Source: Spirochaetia bacterium (lineage in GTDB: Bacteria > Spirochaetota > Spirochaetia > PWKH01). Taken from it: 13,919 nucleotides of DNA. A program made the translations under genes and the position numbers. The stretch is from positions 1-13,919 of the forward strand of contig SKXS01000047.1 in assembly GCA_007128345.1 (NCBI GenBank), given 5' to 3'. The notes under the pieces are model-generated. The model was given only the letters and a program-made list of their open reading frames with translations. It was not told the origin of the DNA and ran no database searches. Positions 5,368 through 13,700 of this stretch are shown one piece after another. Positions within the stretch are counted from its first letter, which is position 1. Every line of letters starts with the position of its first letter.

Positions 5368-5985
5368 TCAAGATGTGGTGCGCCTTCTCCTCAGCTTCGG
5401 CACGAATCTGCCGGTGATCTCCATGTAGCTGCGGTACTGGTCGCCAAACTCCTCTATGAGCTTCGCCTCCTCATACCTGAGCCTCAGCGTCATGAGGGAG
5501 AGGATGATGAGGATCCCGGAGAGTCCCATGAGCCAGTTTTCTGTTATCATGAAGGAAGCGATGAAGAGGAGGATGAAGGTGAGGTACATCGGGTGGCGTA
5601 CCAGGGCGTAGGGACCCCGGGTGACCAGCGCATGGTTGTCCTTGACCGATGATGCGCTGTTGAAATTTATCCCGAGGTAGTAGTGCACGATGCCGAGAAA
5701 GCAGATGGACCCGAATCCCAGGGAGACCCCGATACCGCGGATGAACCTCGGAAGCGTGATGTACATCCACGAAAAATGATCCATCAGGAACACATAACCG
5801 ATCATGCTGAAGATCAGCGGTACGGCAAGGATCCACCGCACGATGAGCAGGGAAAGCCCGTCTTCCAGGTGATGCAGTGAAAAGGGCCCCCTCCGGTCAA
5901 ATCGGATGCGCGAATAGGTCCGTATGATCACGAGCAGGACGAATACAGCAGCAAAGCACCATTTAAAGATGTAGTAGTCTTCCAT
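5368..5985 (-). CDS. isoprenylcysteine carboxyl methyltransferase / phospholipid methyltransferase family membrane protein
   Basis: A 205-residue integral membrane protein with about five hydrophobic segments (roughly 8-22, 45-66, 84-104, 133-147, 151-167). The conserved C-terminal core is clear: LVTRGPYALVRHPMYL (120-135) and the later pair Glu172/Glu173 with FGDQYRSYMEITGRFVP (180-196), which form the S-adenosylmethionine site in this superfamily. The methyl acceptor in bacteria is usually unknown; it need not be a prenylated protein. The ATG at 5985 has AGGAGG (5990-5995) 4 nt upstream; the frame extends to 6084 but that stretch overlaps the upstream gene and has no support. It lies 58 bp after the CPBP gene on the same strand with no terminator visible between them, so an operon is likely. 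Confidence 0.85.
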   Translation of the reverse strand: MEDYYIFKWCFAAVFVLLVIIRTYSRIRFDRRGPFSLHHLEDGLSLLIVRWILAVPLIFSMIGYVFLMDHFSWMYITLPRFIRGIGVSLGFGSICFLGIVHYYLGINFNSASSVKDNHALVTRGPYALVRHPMYLTFILLFIASFMITENWLMGLSGILIILSLMTLRLRYEEAKLIEEFGDQYRSYMEITGRFVPKLRRRRTTS

Positions 5986-6043
5986 AGGGCCTCCTATACT
6001 ATCATGATACTCTCTGCGTGTGGAGATAATTTTTTCATGCAGG

Positions 6044-6883
6044 TCATAGCCGGTAAGAGGAAGGTTTGCTTCGGAGGAATACATACGAATAGACGGCGGC
6101 TGTCAGGAGAAAGAGGGCCATGCTTGCCGGGGGGTCAATGCGGTTCAGCAGCCATAGGGATGGGGAGGGAACTGCAGAACCCTCGTAGTTTACGATGAGG
6201 ATTGTGAAGAGGTTGTTTCCCAAATGGATGCCGAAGGCATGTTCGATTCCCCCCCTCCTGAGAACCACGGCCATGAGAAACGCACCAAAGAGGAAGTAGT
6301 AGAGGGCCAGCACCAGCAGGTGATCCCCCTGCATGAATTCCGGGTTCGCTCCGTGGGCGGCAAGAAAGGCGACGCCTGACAGGATGCAGGTGAGCCACGG
6401 ATTGACTGCTCGCCTGAGGTGCTCAATCCAACGCCTGAGATAGGCCCGAAAGAGCATCTCCTCAGCGAAGGTCTGGAGCGGGGTCAGGACCAGGGCCGCT
6501 GGGAGAAACAGAAAGAATGCTGCGGGAGAGAACTGCAGGGTAACCTCCGGTCTCCTGAATGAGAAGAGCAGCACAGAGAAGATTCCGGCAGCGAGCATCC
6601 AGAATCCCGCAGCATGCAGTGATGAGCTGACGCTGAAGCGGGGACGGTCAGTAATAAAATCCCGCACACTGCGTTTGAGGATACGCTTGACGGCCAGCAC
6701 CGTGCCTCCGCATAAGAAGAGGAAGTTTATATGAAGGAAGATGAAGTAGGCCGTCTGCGGGGGCGGGCCAGGGCGGAAAAAGAGCGGATAGACGGCCAGG
6801 GTGGCAAGTGTTCCGAGGACCATCCAGAAGAAGATGATGACCGCCAGACCGCATAGATAGGGGAACTTCCGGACCAGTTTCAT
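6044..6883 (-). CDS. CPBP-family (Rce1-like) intramembrane metalloprotease
   Basis: A 279-residue protein of about seven or eight hydrophobic segments. It carries the family motifs in order: EEMLFR (Glu141, Glu142, Arg146), FLAAH with His177, and GIHLGNN with His220 and Asn223/Asn224. In Rce1 and relatives the Glu and His residues form the membrane-buried active site. Bacterial members act in peptide maturation, immunity or signalling; the substrate here is unknown. The frame continues to a GTG at 6937, giving 18 more residues, but neither start has a Shine-Dalgarno sequence. I prefer the ATG at 6883 because it directly precedes a basic stretch and the first membrane helix, and a -10-like TATATT lies 6 nt before it. 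The ICMT-family gene follows on the same strand. Confidence 0.85.
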   Translation of the reverse strand: MKLVRKFPYLCGLAVIIFFWMVLGTLATLAVYPLFFRPGPPPQTAYFIFLHINFLFLCGGTVLAVKRILKRSVRDFITDRPRFSVSSSLHAAGFWMLAAGIFSVLLFSFRRPEVTLQFSPAAFFLFLPAALVLTPLQTFAEEMLFRAYLRRWIEHLRRAVNPWLTCILSGVAFLAAHGANPEFMQGDHLLVLALYYFLFGAFLMAVVLRRGGIEHAFGIHLGNNLFTILIVNYEGSAVPSPSLWLLNRIDPPASMALFLLTAAVYSYVFLRSKPSSYRL

Positions 6884-6889
6884 AAGCTG

Positions 6890-6895
6890 AATATA
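6890..6895 (-). promoter_or_regulatory. -10-like box just before the CPBP start
   Basis: TATATT on the minus strand (5 of 6 matches), 6 nt before ATG 6883. The hexamer 17 bp further upstream is TTCCCT, a poor -35. It would give a leaderless transcript. It falls inside the longer reading frame from 6937, so it is real only if translation starts at 6883. Confidence 0.3.
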
Positions 6896-6985
6896 GCGGA
6901 AAAAAGTTTTGTAGGGAACCGCAAGGAGAGGGAACACAGGCGTGAAACAGCAGAGCCAGGGGTTTTATAACCCTCTGATATCGAG

Positions 6986-6991
6986 TATGAT
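6986..6991 (+). promoter_or_regulatory. candidate -10 box for the tpr-addB-addA operon
   Basis: TATGAT matches the -10 consensus at 5 of 6 and would start transcription near 6998, leaving a leader of about 33 nt that holds the ribosome site at 7019-7024. No convincing -35 lies 16-18 bp upstream (TTTTAT at 17 bp), so it may need an activator. Confidence 0.35.
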
Positions 6992-7018
6992 AGGACAAGT
7001 TAAGAAAGTGATGTGATC

Positions 7019-7024
7019 GGGGGA
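7019..7024 (+). promoter_or_regulatory. ribosome binding site selecting the TPR gene start
   Basis: GGGGGA, 6 nt before ATG 7031. An in-frame GTG at 7013 lies upstream of this element and is therefore less likely to be used. Confidence 0.6.
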
Positions 7025-7030
7025 CGCACC

Positions 7031-7996
7031 ATGAAAGATCCGATGCCGCTGGTGAAGCGTATCGAACAGCTCCTGCCCAAAAAACCCGTTGAAGCACTGG
7101 ATTACTGCAGTGAACTTCGCGGGATAGCACTGGAGAAGAAAAAGTATGATCTCCTTGCCCGGGAAGAGGGATACCGGGGGAGAAGCTACATAGCCATCTC
7201 CAAGGTGTCAGAGGGTAAGCAGACACTCGCCCATGCCCTGGGTTGGTACCGCAGGTGGCAGCAGTATGACAGTTACGCAGGACTGATCAACTCGGTGGGG
7301 GCAGATTATTATCAGCTGAAGGAGTACCAGAACGCCAGGCAGTGGCTGGCGGCGGCGGTCCAGACAGCTACACGGACTCATGCACCGCAGGTGCTGTACA
7401 AATCGCTCTATAATCTCGGCAAGATCGAGGAACTGACGGGAAACTTCCTCTCTGCCAGAAGGTACATGGAGAAATCCCTTGATATAGCCAGTTCGAGCAG
7501 GATGCCCCTCGATCTCTCTCCGATGCTCCTTTCATTGGGCAAACTTCATAAAAATCAGGGCCACTTTTCCCAGGCTGAGCAGGTGCTTGTCCGGGGCAGG
7601 AAGTATGCCCAGGACAAACAGGAATGGCCGCAGGCTCTGCGCATGGGACTGGAGATTGCCTCACTCTTCATGGATCAGAAGAATTACCCAGAGAGCAGGA
7701 TTATGTACCATGAAGTGCTGCGCACTGCCCAGGAGCGGAACCTGCTCTATTACGAATTGCTCGCGCGCATCGGTCTGGTGAAGGTGCTTTTGCTTATCCA
7801 GGATTCACAGGAAATCGTGCGGGTCATAGAAGAGGCAGTCCACATACTGAAGAACAGACCAAATCTCCAGAATCCCGAAACCATTGAAGTGTTCAAGCTT
7901 GCCGCGCTGGTGAGTCAGAAAGTCCTCAGCGACAAGACCCGGGCGTACGTATATTACGTCCACTACAGAAAGGCTATCGACCAGTATCACAGGTAG
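7031..7996 (+). CDS. tetratricopeptide-repeat protein, first gene of the addB-addA operon
   Basis: A 321-residue all-helical, apparently cytoplasmic protein. Four TPR-like units recur with an exact 40-residue period, beginning near residues 87, 127, 167 and 207 and each of the form LG-x-N/Q-x-G-x-F-x-x-A (for example LGKIEELTGNFLSARRYMEKSL). Flanking helices at 1-80 and 240-321 are less regular. There is no helix-turn-helix, signal peptide or catalytic motif that I can see. TPRs bind protein partners, so it is probably a scaffold. Its stop codon overlaps the AGGAGG that precedes addB and the gap is only 20 bp, so the genes are almost certainly co-transcribed; a role with AddAB is inference from position. 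It might also be an unrelated cell-envelope or signalling adaptor. Confidence 0.8.
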   Translation: MKDPMPLVKRIEQLLPKKPVEALDYCSELRGIALEKKKYDLLAREEGYRGRSYIAISKVSEGKQTLAHALGWYRRWQQYDSYAGLINSVGADYYQLKEYQNARQWLAAAVQTATRTHAPQVLYKSLYNLGKIEELTGNFLSARRYMEKSLDIASSSRMPLDLSPMLLSLGKLHKNQGHFSQAEQVLVRGRKYAQDKQEWPQALRMGLEIASLFMDQKNYPESRIMYHEVLRTAQERNLLYYELLARIGLVKVLLLIQDSQEIVRVIEEAVHILKNRPNLQNPETIEVFKLAALVSQKVLSDKTRAYVYYVHYRKAIDQYHR

Positions 7997-8000
7997 GAGG
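7995..8000 (+). promoter_or_regulatory. distant ribosome binding site of addB
   Basis: AGGAGG overlaps the TAG stop of the TPR gene but lies 16 nt before the first in-frame ATG of addB (8017), longer than usual. No in-frame ATG, GTG or TTG lies closer. Re-initiation by ribosomes ending the TPR gene is a possible explanation. Confidence 0.45.
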
Positions 8001-8016
8001 GAACGCCGCTTTCGAG

Positions 8017-10728
8017 ATGCTTCCATACCTTGAAGACAACCGCACAACCTGCATCTTTCCCACTGAAGTAACCGCCCGATTCTGGAGGGACTGGACGGCC
8101 ATGCACGGGAGTGCCGGCGCAGTCAGATCTGACCGGTTCGTCTCTTGGGATACCTTTCTTGAAGGCCTGTGCAGGATGCGCACGGGGAAGAGGCCCGCGG
8201 ATTCACACCTGCGCAGCATCGCGGCCCGCAGCATCCTGGAGGAGCACGCATCATCAGCTGAACCTCTGCTGCAGTTCCTCGTGCCTGACAGCGGAAGGGA
8301 GGACTGCCGGCAGTTTACCGGCATGGTATCAGCACTGCTGCCCAGGCTCATGGACCTGCATATGCATATGGACGAATCGGCGATGCCCGAGACCCTGCGC
8401 TGCGATATCCGGCGCCTTTTGGGAATATACCGCTCACTGCTGGATGACCACGGCTATTTCGAGCCCTCCTTCGAACTCCACTCCCTTGAGGACCCGTCTT
8501 TGGGCGGGCAGGACAGCTATGCCCTCTTCTTTCCCGAACTCATGCCTGCTGCTATGCTTTGCACCAGCCGGTTCAGGGATAAGTTCATACACATCCCCTG
8601 CGGATCTGCGGCTGCTCCGCTTATGCGGGAGAGGGAAGACAAAGCGCCTGTGCAGTACCTCCACGCATACGAAACAAGCGCTTCTGAGCTCGCCGCGCTT
8701 ATCTGCTGGATAGAAAATCTGCTGAACGACGGGGTAAGCCCCGCCGATATCCACGTCTCCCTGGGTGACTACGAGAACTGGCTTGACGCCCTCCAGGAGG
8801 AGACGGACCTGAGGGGAATACCCGCAGTATTTCACCTCGGCCGGAAGCTGACCGCATATCCCGCGGGAAGATTCTTCCATGACCTTCATGGATGCATCCA
8901 GTCCGGCTGCTCCCTGGAGAGCGTGAAGAAGCTCCTCATCAATCGTGCGTACCCATGGAAGCTGTCACGGGAATTCGAGCAGATCGTTTCTGTCGGCATC
9001 CGGCAGCGGTGCCTTAGGAATACCGATGATGACCTGTGGGCTCAAGCACTTGCCCGTACAGGGAACCATGACCTAGCCGGTATATGGAAGCGCTTCACCG
9101 GCCAGCTCAGGCGCATCACCGGAGAATCACGGCCGGCGCAGTTCAGGGAGCTCATCCTGATATTCATCGATACCTGGCTGTCCAAGGAGCTGTCGGACTT
9201 TACCCTGGTCTTTGACTATGCCCTCCACCGGGGACTGAAGCTTCTGGAGACCTGTGAATCCCTGGGACTCTCCAGCGTGCCCGGTCTCTTTTCCCTGTGG
9301 CTCCAGACGATGCAGGAGAGCAGATACGTGCCCCAGCAGCAGGCCGGGGGAGTCTCGTTCTATCCCTACGGTCTTGCATCGGGCATCTTTCCGAAGTGGC
9401 ATGCACTGGCAGGACTGTCCAGCGATTCTGCCTCCGTTGAGCACCTGGAGCTTCCCTATGTAAGCGAGGACTTTGCGCACCTCTACCAGCTGAACATCCA
9501 GGATATGAGCCGAGATTTTCTGTCATGTTCCCTACGTTCGGGAGCCACTGTGCGCTGTTCCATGGCCCGGGAAAGCTTTTCAGGTCCCGCCCTCCCTCCT
9601 GCACAGTTCGTCCAGGAGTACCGGGTACGGGAATCCCATGCAGATGCGCTAACCGATCCCCTTGCAGAAGAAGTATCCTGGTGGGAGGGGCATGATGCCG
9701 ATGTCAGCTCGTACTATCCCATACAGCGTGCGGGGCTCATCCGTGCATCCAGGACGCACCTGGCGGGGAGGCGCATAGACCTGGCCGAAGGTGGATCACT
9801 CCAGGGGGAGGCCGGCTATGCCCGGGTGCTCGAATCGACTATCTGTTCACGACGCGCGGGGTATGTGAATATTTCCGCAACATCACTGGATGCGTTCAGC
9901 CGCTGCCCCTTCATGTGGCTGTATACCCACGGCATGCAGCTTGATGAGGAGGACCTGCTGCCCCGGTATGTGGATGCCCGGGATGAGGGCATTATCATAC
10001 ATGACTGCCTCCATGAGTTTTTCAAGCGCATCGCTGAACTGGGTGCTTCCCTGAACTGTGAGCTTGCTGATTCCTACCTGAAGATCATGGATGATACGGT
10101 CCGCCGGACCGTGCGGTCATATGCCGAGACGCATACCTGGTGCATAAGCGCCGCTGAAACACAGCTGACCAGGCGCATGCTCACCTGGCTGCTTCCCTTC
10201 GTGGAGGCGGAGTGCGCTGTCCTGGAGGGGTGGGAATCCGCAGGTCTGGAACTGTATCTCAGCCGTACCGATGAGCAGGAGCGCTGCGTGCTCAGCGGCC
10301 GTATTGACCGGCTTGCATACCATCGGCCTTCAGGAACCTACGCGGTGATCGACTACAAACGAACCAGCTCCATTGCCCTATCCCGCTATACCCGGGAGGC
10401 AAAGCAGATTCCTTCCTACCAGCTGCCGTTCTACGTGCTGCTTTCTGAAGGAGAGGGCCGGAACCCCGGGGATGTCATAGCCGCCGCCTACTACGACGTA
10501 AAAAAGCATGCATATAAAGCGCTGTACGATCGTGACAAGCGGTTCAGGACCAGGGATTCAATAACCGACGAACAGCAGTTTGCTTCTCTCAAAGATAAGA
10601 CGGCTGAGGCTGTTGGGGAGATGGCCTGCTCCATCCGGGAAGGCCGCTATCCGGCGGCTCCCGGAACCGCGGGCTGCAAGGCATGTGACGGCCGTATGCT
10701 CTGCAGGAGGCGCTACCATGTCCGCTAG
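8017..10728 (+). CDS. addB: AddB-like subunit of the AddAB helicase-nuclease (PD-(D/E)XK nuclease, Fe-S)
   Basis: A 903-residue protein. The N-terminal two thirds match the inactive helicase-like body of AddB and contain no Walker A (no GxxGxGKT), so it probably does not hydrolyse ATP. The C-terminal third is a RecB-type nuclease: His662 in GIIIHDCL, Asp764 in GRIDRL, Asp779 and Lys781 in VIDYKR, and Gln802/Tyr806 in YQLPFY. Four cysteines frame the domain, Cys630 (SRCPF) and Cys887-x2-Cys890-x5-Cys896 at the extreme C terminus, the pattern of the [4Fe-4S] staple in AddB. With AddA it resects double-strand breaks for RecA loading; this subunit would cut the strand opposite to AddA's. It is shorter than Bacillus AddB (about 1,166 residues). 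addA overlaps its end by 11 bp. Confidence 0.88.
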   Translation: MLPYLEDNRTTCIFPTEVTARFWRDWTAMHGSAGAVRSDRFVSWDTFLEGLCRMRTGKRPADSHLRSIAARSILEEHASSAEPLLQFLVPDSGREDCRQFTGMVSALLPRLMDLHMHMDESAMPETLRCDIRRLLGIYRSLLDDHGYFEPSFELHSLEDPSLGGQDSYALFFPELMPAAMLCTSRFRDKFIHIPCGSAAAPLMREREDKAPVQYLHAYETSASELAALICWIENLLNDGVSPADIHVSLGDYENWLDALQEETDLRGIPAVFHLGRKLTAYPAGRFFHDLHGCIQSGCSLESVKKLLINRAYPWKLSREFEQIVSVGIRQRCLRNTDDDLWAQALARTGNHDLAGIWKRFTGQLRRITGESRPAQFRELILIFIDTWLSKELSDFTLVFDYALHRGLKLLETCESLGLSSVPGLFSLWLQTMQESRYVPQQQAGGVSFYPYGLASGIFPKWHALAGLSSDSASVEHLELPYVSEDFAHLYQLNIQDMSRDFLSCSLRSGATVRCSMARESFSGPALPPAQFVQEYRVRESHADALTDPLAEEVSWWEGHDADVSSYYPIQRAGLIRASRTHLAGRRIDLAEGGSLQGEAGYARVLESTICSRRAGYVNISATSLDAFSRCPFMWLYTHGMQLDEEDLLPRYVDARDEGIIIHDCLHEFFKRIAELGASLNCELADSYLKIMDDTVRRTVRSYAETHTWCISAAETQLTRRMLTWLLPFVEAECAVLEGWESAGLELYLSRTDEQERCVLSGRIDRLAYHRPSGTYAVIDYKRTSSIALSRYTREAKQIPSYQLPFYVLLSEGEGRNPGDVIAAAYYDVKKHAYKALYDRDKRFRTRDSITDEQQFASLKDKTAEAVGEMACSIREGRYPAAPGTAGCKACDGRMLCRRRYHVR

Positions 10729-13700
10729 CTTTGAATCCTTTCTCTCCCGGCTGCGCATCGACTCCCTGCAGCGCAGTGCGGTGGAGACTGAACAGACCAG
10801 CGTGGTCTCCGCGGGCGCAGGATCGGGGAAGACCCTGGTGCTTGCGCTGCGGTACCTCAGGCTCATAGCCTCCGGCAAGGTTTCGGTACGGCAGGTGCTC
10901 GCCCTCACCTTCACCCGGAAGGCTGCGGCGGAGATGTACGAGCGGATCCATGCGTACATGATGGAACTCAGTGATGATCCCCTCATACAGCAGGCGCTTG
11001 AAGAGTTCGCCCATGCTGATGTCTCCACACTGGACAGTTTCTGCTCCCAGATAGTCCGATGCGACTGCATGCGTTATGGGATACCGCCGAGCTTTACCGA
11101 GGACTCGGTGTACTGTGAGAAACTCGCTGAAGAGACGGCATGGTCGTTTCTGATCTCTCACCAGAAACACCCGGGTGCAGCATTCCTGCTGGAATACAGC
11201 AATATGGAGGAGATCGTCAGCGACATACTCCTCCCCCTTGCAAAGGACCGCATGGCTGTTGCCCGGCCGCTGGACTTACCTGCACTGGAGAAGCTGCAGG
11301 CCGACCGCTGCCGCAGTCTGGCAGACCAGGAGGCCTCTGCCATGTGCGGTATGGCTGAAGGAGCCTTGCAGTACGGGCCGTCCGGGACTAAACAGGGCAT
11401 CGCGTGCGGCGAAACTGCCCGGCGGTTATGCGAACTCTTGGAAGCCAGGGATGACCAAGGACTCCTCCGGGATCTTCCGGGGATGAAGATGGCAAAACCG
11501 ATCGGGAAAGCACCCTATGACCGGTACTGGAACGAGCATGCTGAACTGTGGAACAGATCGGCTTCTCTGCTCTACCAGGCACTGACGGTGCTCAGCCAGG
11601 GAGCACAGCGTGCTCAGGCTGCCGTATTCCTTGCCGAATTCCAGGATGAGTTCATCGCCGGCAAGATACGCAGCGAGGTGCTTTCATTCTACGATGTCGC
11701 AGTCATGGCCGTGGAGATCCTCAAGAATAACCGTGAGATCAGAAGCTTCTACAAGCGCCGCTACCGGTATATCCTCATTGACGAGTTCCAGGACAATAAC
11801 CAGCTCCAGAAGGAGCTGCTCTATCTCCTCGCGGAGCGGCATGACCGTGATGCCCCGGATGTTCCCGATGCGTCCATGCTTGAACCGGGAAAGCTGTTCT
11901 TCGTGGGTGACGAGAAGCAGTCCATATACCGGTTCAGGGGAGCTGATGTGAGTGTCTTCAAGGGGCTGAAGGAGGAGCTCGAAGCATACGGGGGCAGGAG
12001 CCTGGAGTTGGGCAGCAACTACCGAAGCGATGCTAAGCTCATCGACTTCTTCAATACGCTCTTTCCCGGAGTCATGGAGCACCATGGCGAGCCGTATGAG
12101 GCAGCCTTCACGCCCATGCGGGCTGGTCTCGGTCCGGGTGTCAGTGGGGCCCCAGTGACGCTCTTCTATAAACCCCTGAAGCAGTCTACAGGCGAGGGAG
12201 CCTCTGAAGACGAGGAACTGCTCAACCTCACTGAGGCGGAGGCCTGGCATATTGCCCGATGGGTGCGCAGCACAGTGGAGACCAGGCGGCCCCACCTGCG
12301 CTGCGGGAATGACGGGAAGACCAGGGAGATGACCTACGATGATGTGGCAGTCCTCTTACGCACCACGTCAGGGCAGCTTCATTTTGAACGTGCCTTCAGG
12401 CACATGGGCATACCCTACACGGTGGAGACCCACAGGGCCCTCTACCTCGATGCCCCGGTGAATGACCTCTACCTCTTCATCCAGGTGCTGGCATACCCCC
12501 AGGACCGCAGAGCCTACGCCGCACTGCTGCGTTCACCCTTCTGCAGCCTTGACGATATGTCGGTGCTTGAGATCCTCTCCCAAAAAGCACCTCCCTTCGA
12601 GCCTGAGGATCTCTTCGGGCGCCTCGCGCCGGAAGCGCTTGCATGCTACCGTGAGATGAAGGATCTTGCCGACCGGGTGCCCCTGAGCACCCTGGTGAGG
12701 GAGCTCTGGTACCGGGGAGGGTACCGATATTTCGTCCTCAAGCGCAAGGAGAACCATCCCTATCTGGAGCTGTACGACTACATGAAGCATATGGCGCTTC
12801 TTGCAGACAGGAGGGGAGACTCCCTGGCGCTCTTTGCTGATTCGCTGCGGCCGCATCTCGGCACCAGCGAGAAGGCCCCTGAGATGGAGCTCCTGCGCAG
12901 GGGAAGCGGCGGGGTGAGGATCATGACTGTCCACAAGGCGAAGGGCCTCGAGTTTCCCGTGGTGGTGCTTGCCAACGCCGGGTCGGGCACCAGGACGTCT
13001 GCCAACGCGGCGATGTACGATTCCCTGCAGTACGGACCGGCGGTTACTTCCGCTTCCTGCCCCTGGACCGGAAAACGGGTGAACCTCTTCAGGGAACTCG
13101 AAAAGGAGCTGCAGAAGAAGCAGGAGGAGGCTGAATTAAAGCGCCTGCTGTATGTAGCGGCAACGCGGGCTGAGCAGATGCTGGTCATCTCGGGAGGCCA
13201 CCACAAGCAGAATGCTGCCGCTGTCAATCTGCTCAATATGATCCTTTCCTCACTCAAAGCTGAACCGGGGGAGGCTATGGAACGCAGTCTTACGCAGCGG
13301 GGAGTCGCCTTCAGCGAGATACCTGATATCACGGAAGCCGACATTCAGAAGATGCGGACACATACAAAGCACAGGAAGCCCCAGGACCTCATGGACCGGT
13401 ATGAGAAAGCCGGGGAGATCGTCTACCTTCCCGCCGCAAAAACCTGTACCGTCACCGAACTGCAGGCCGCTGCGGGGGAGAGGGCGGATTACCCGGCTGG
13501 TACCGCAGCAGAGGGTGCGCCGGGAGAGGAGGACCCCAGGCTTCTGGGCACCTTGTGCCATCTCATGGTATCCCGGCTGCTCTCCCATGAGCGCATGCCC
13601 GAGGTCATAAGCGAACTCGAACTTCCCGGTGAATTTCTCAAACTTTCCGATGCGGTGCTGAGGCAGATGGCTGAACGGGCCCGGGAACTGGTTGAGCGGT

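Noticed and set aside
6000..6009. The palindrome TATCATGATA before the ICMT-family gene as an operator or promoter
   Set aside because: It is a short self-complementary 10-mer with no -35 at proper spacing; the gene is more simply read with the CPBP gene upstream.
8111..8713. A 200-codon plus-strand frame inside addB
   Set aside because: It is out of frame with AddB, has a biased Cys/Ser/Pro/Trp composition and no domain; AddB is supported by nuclease and Fe-S motifs.
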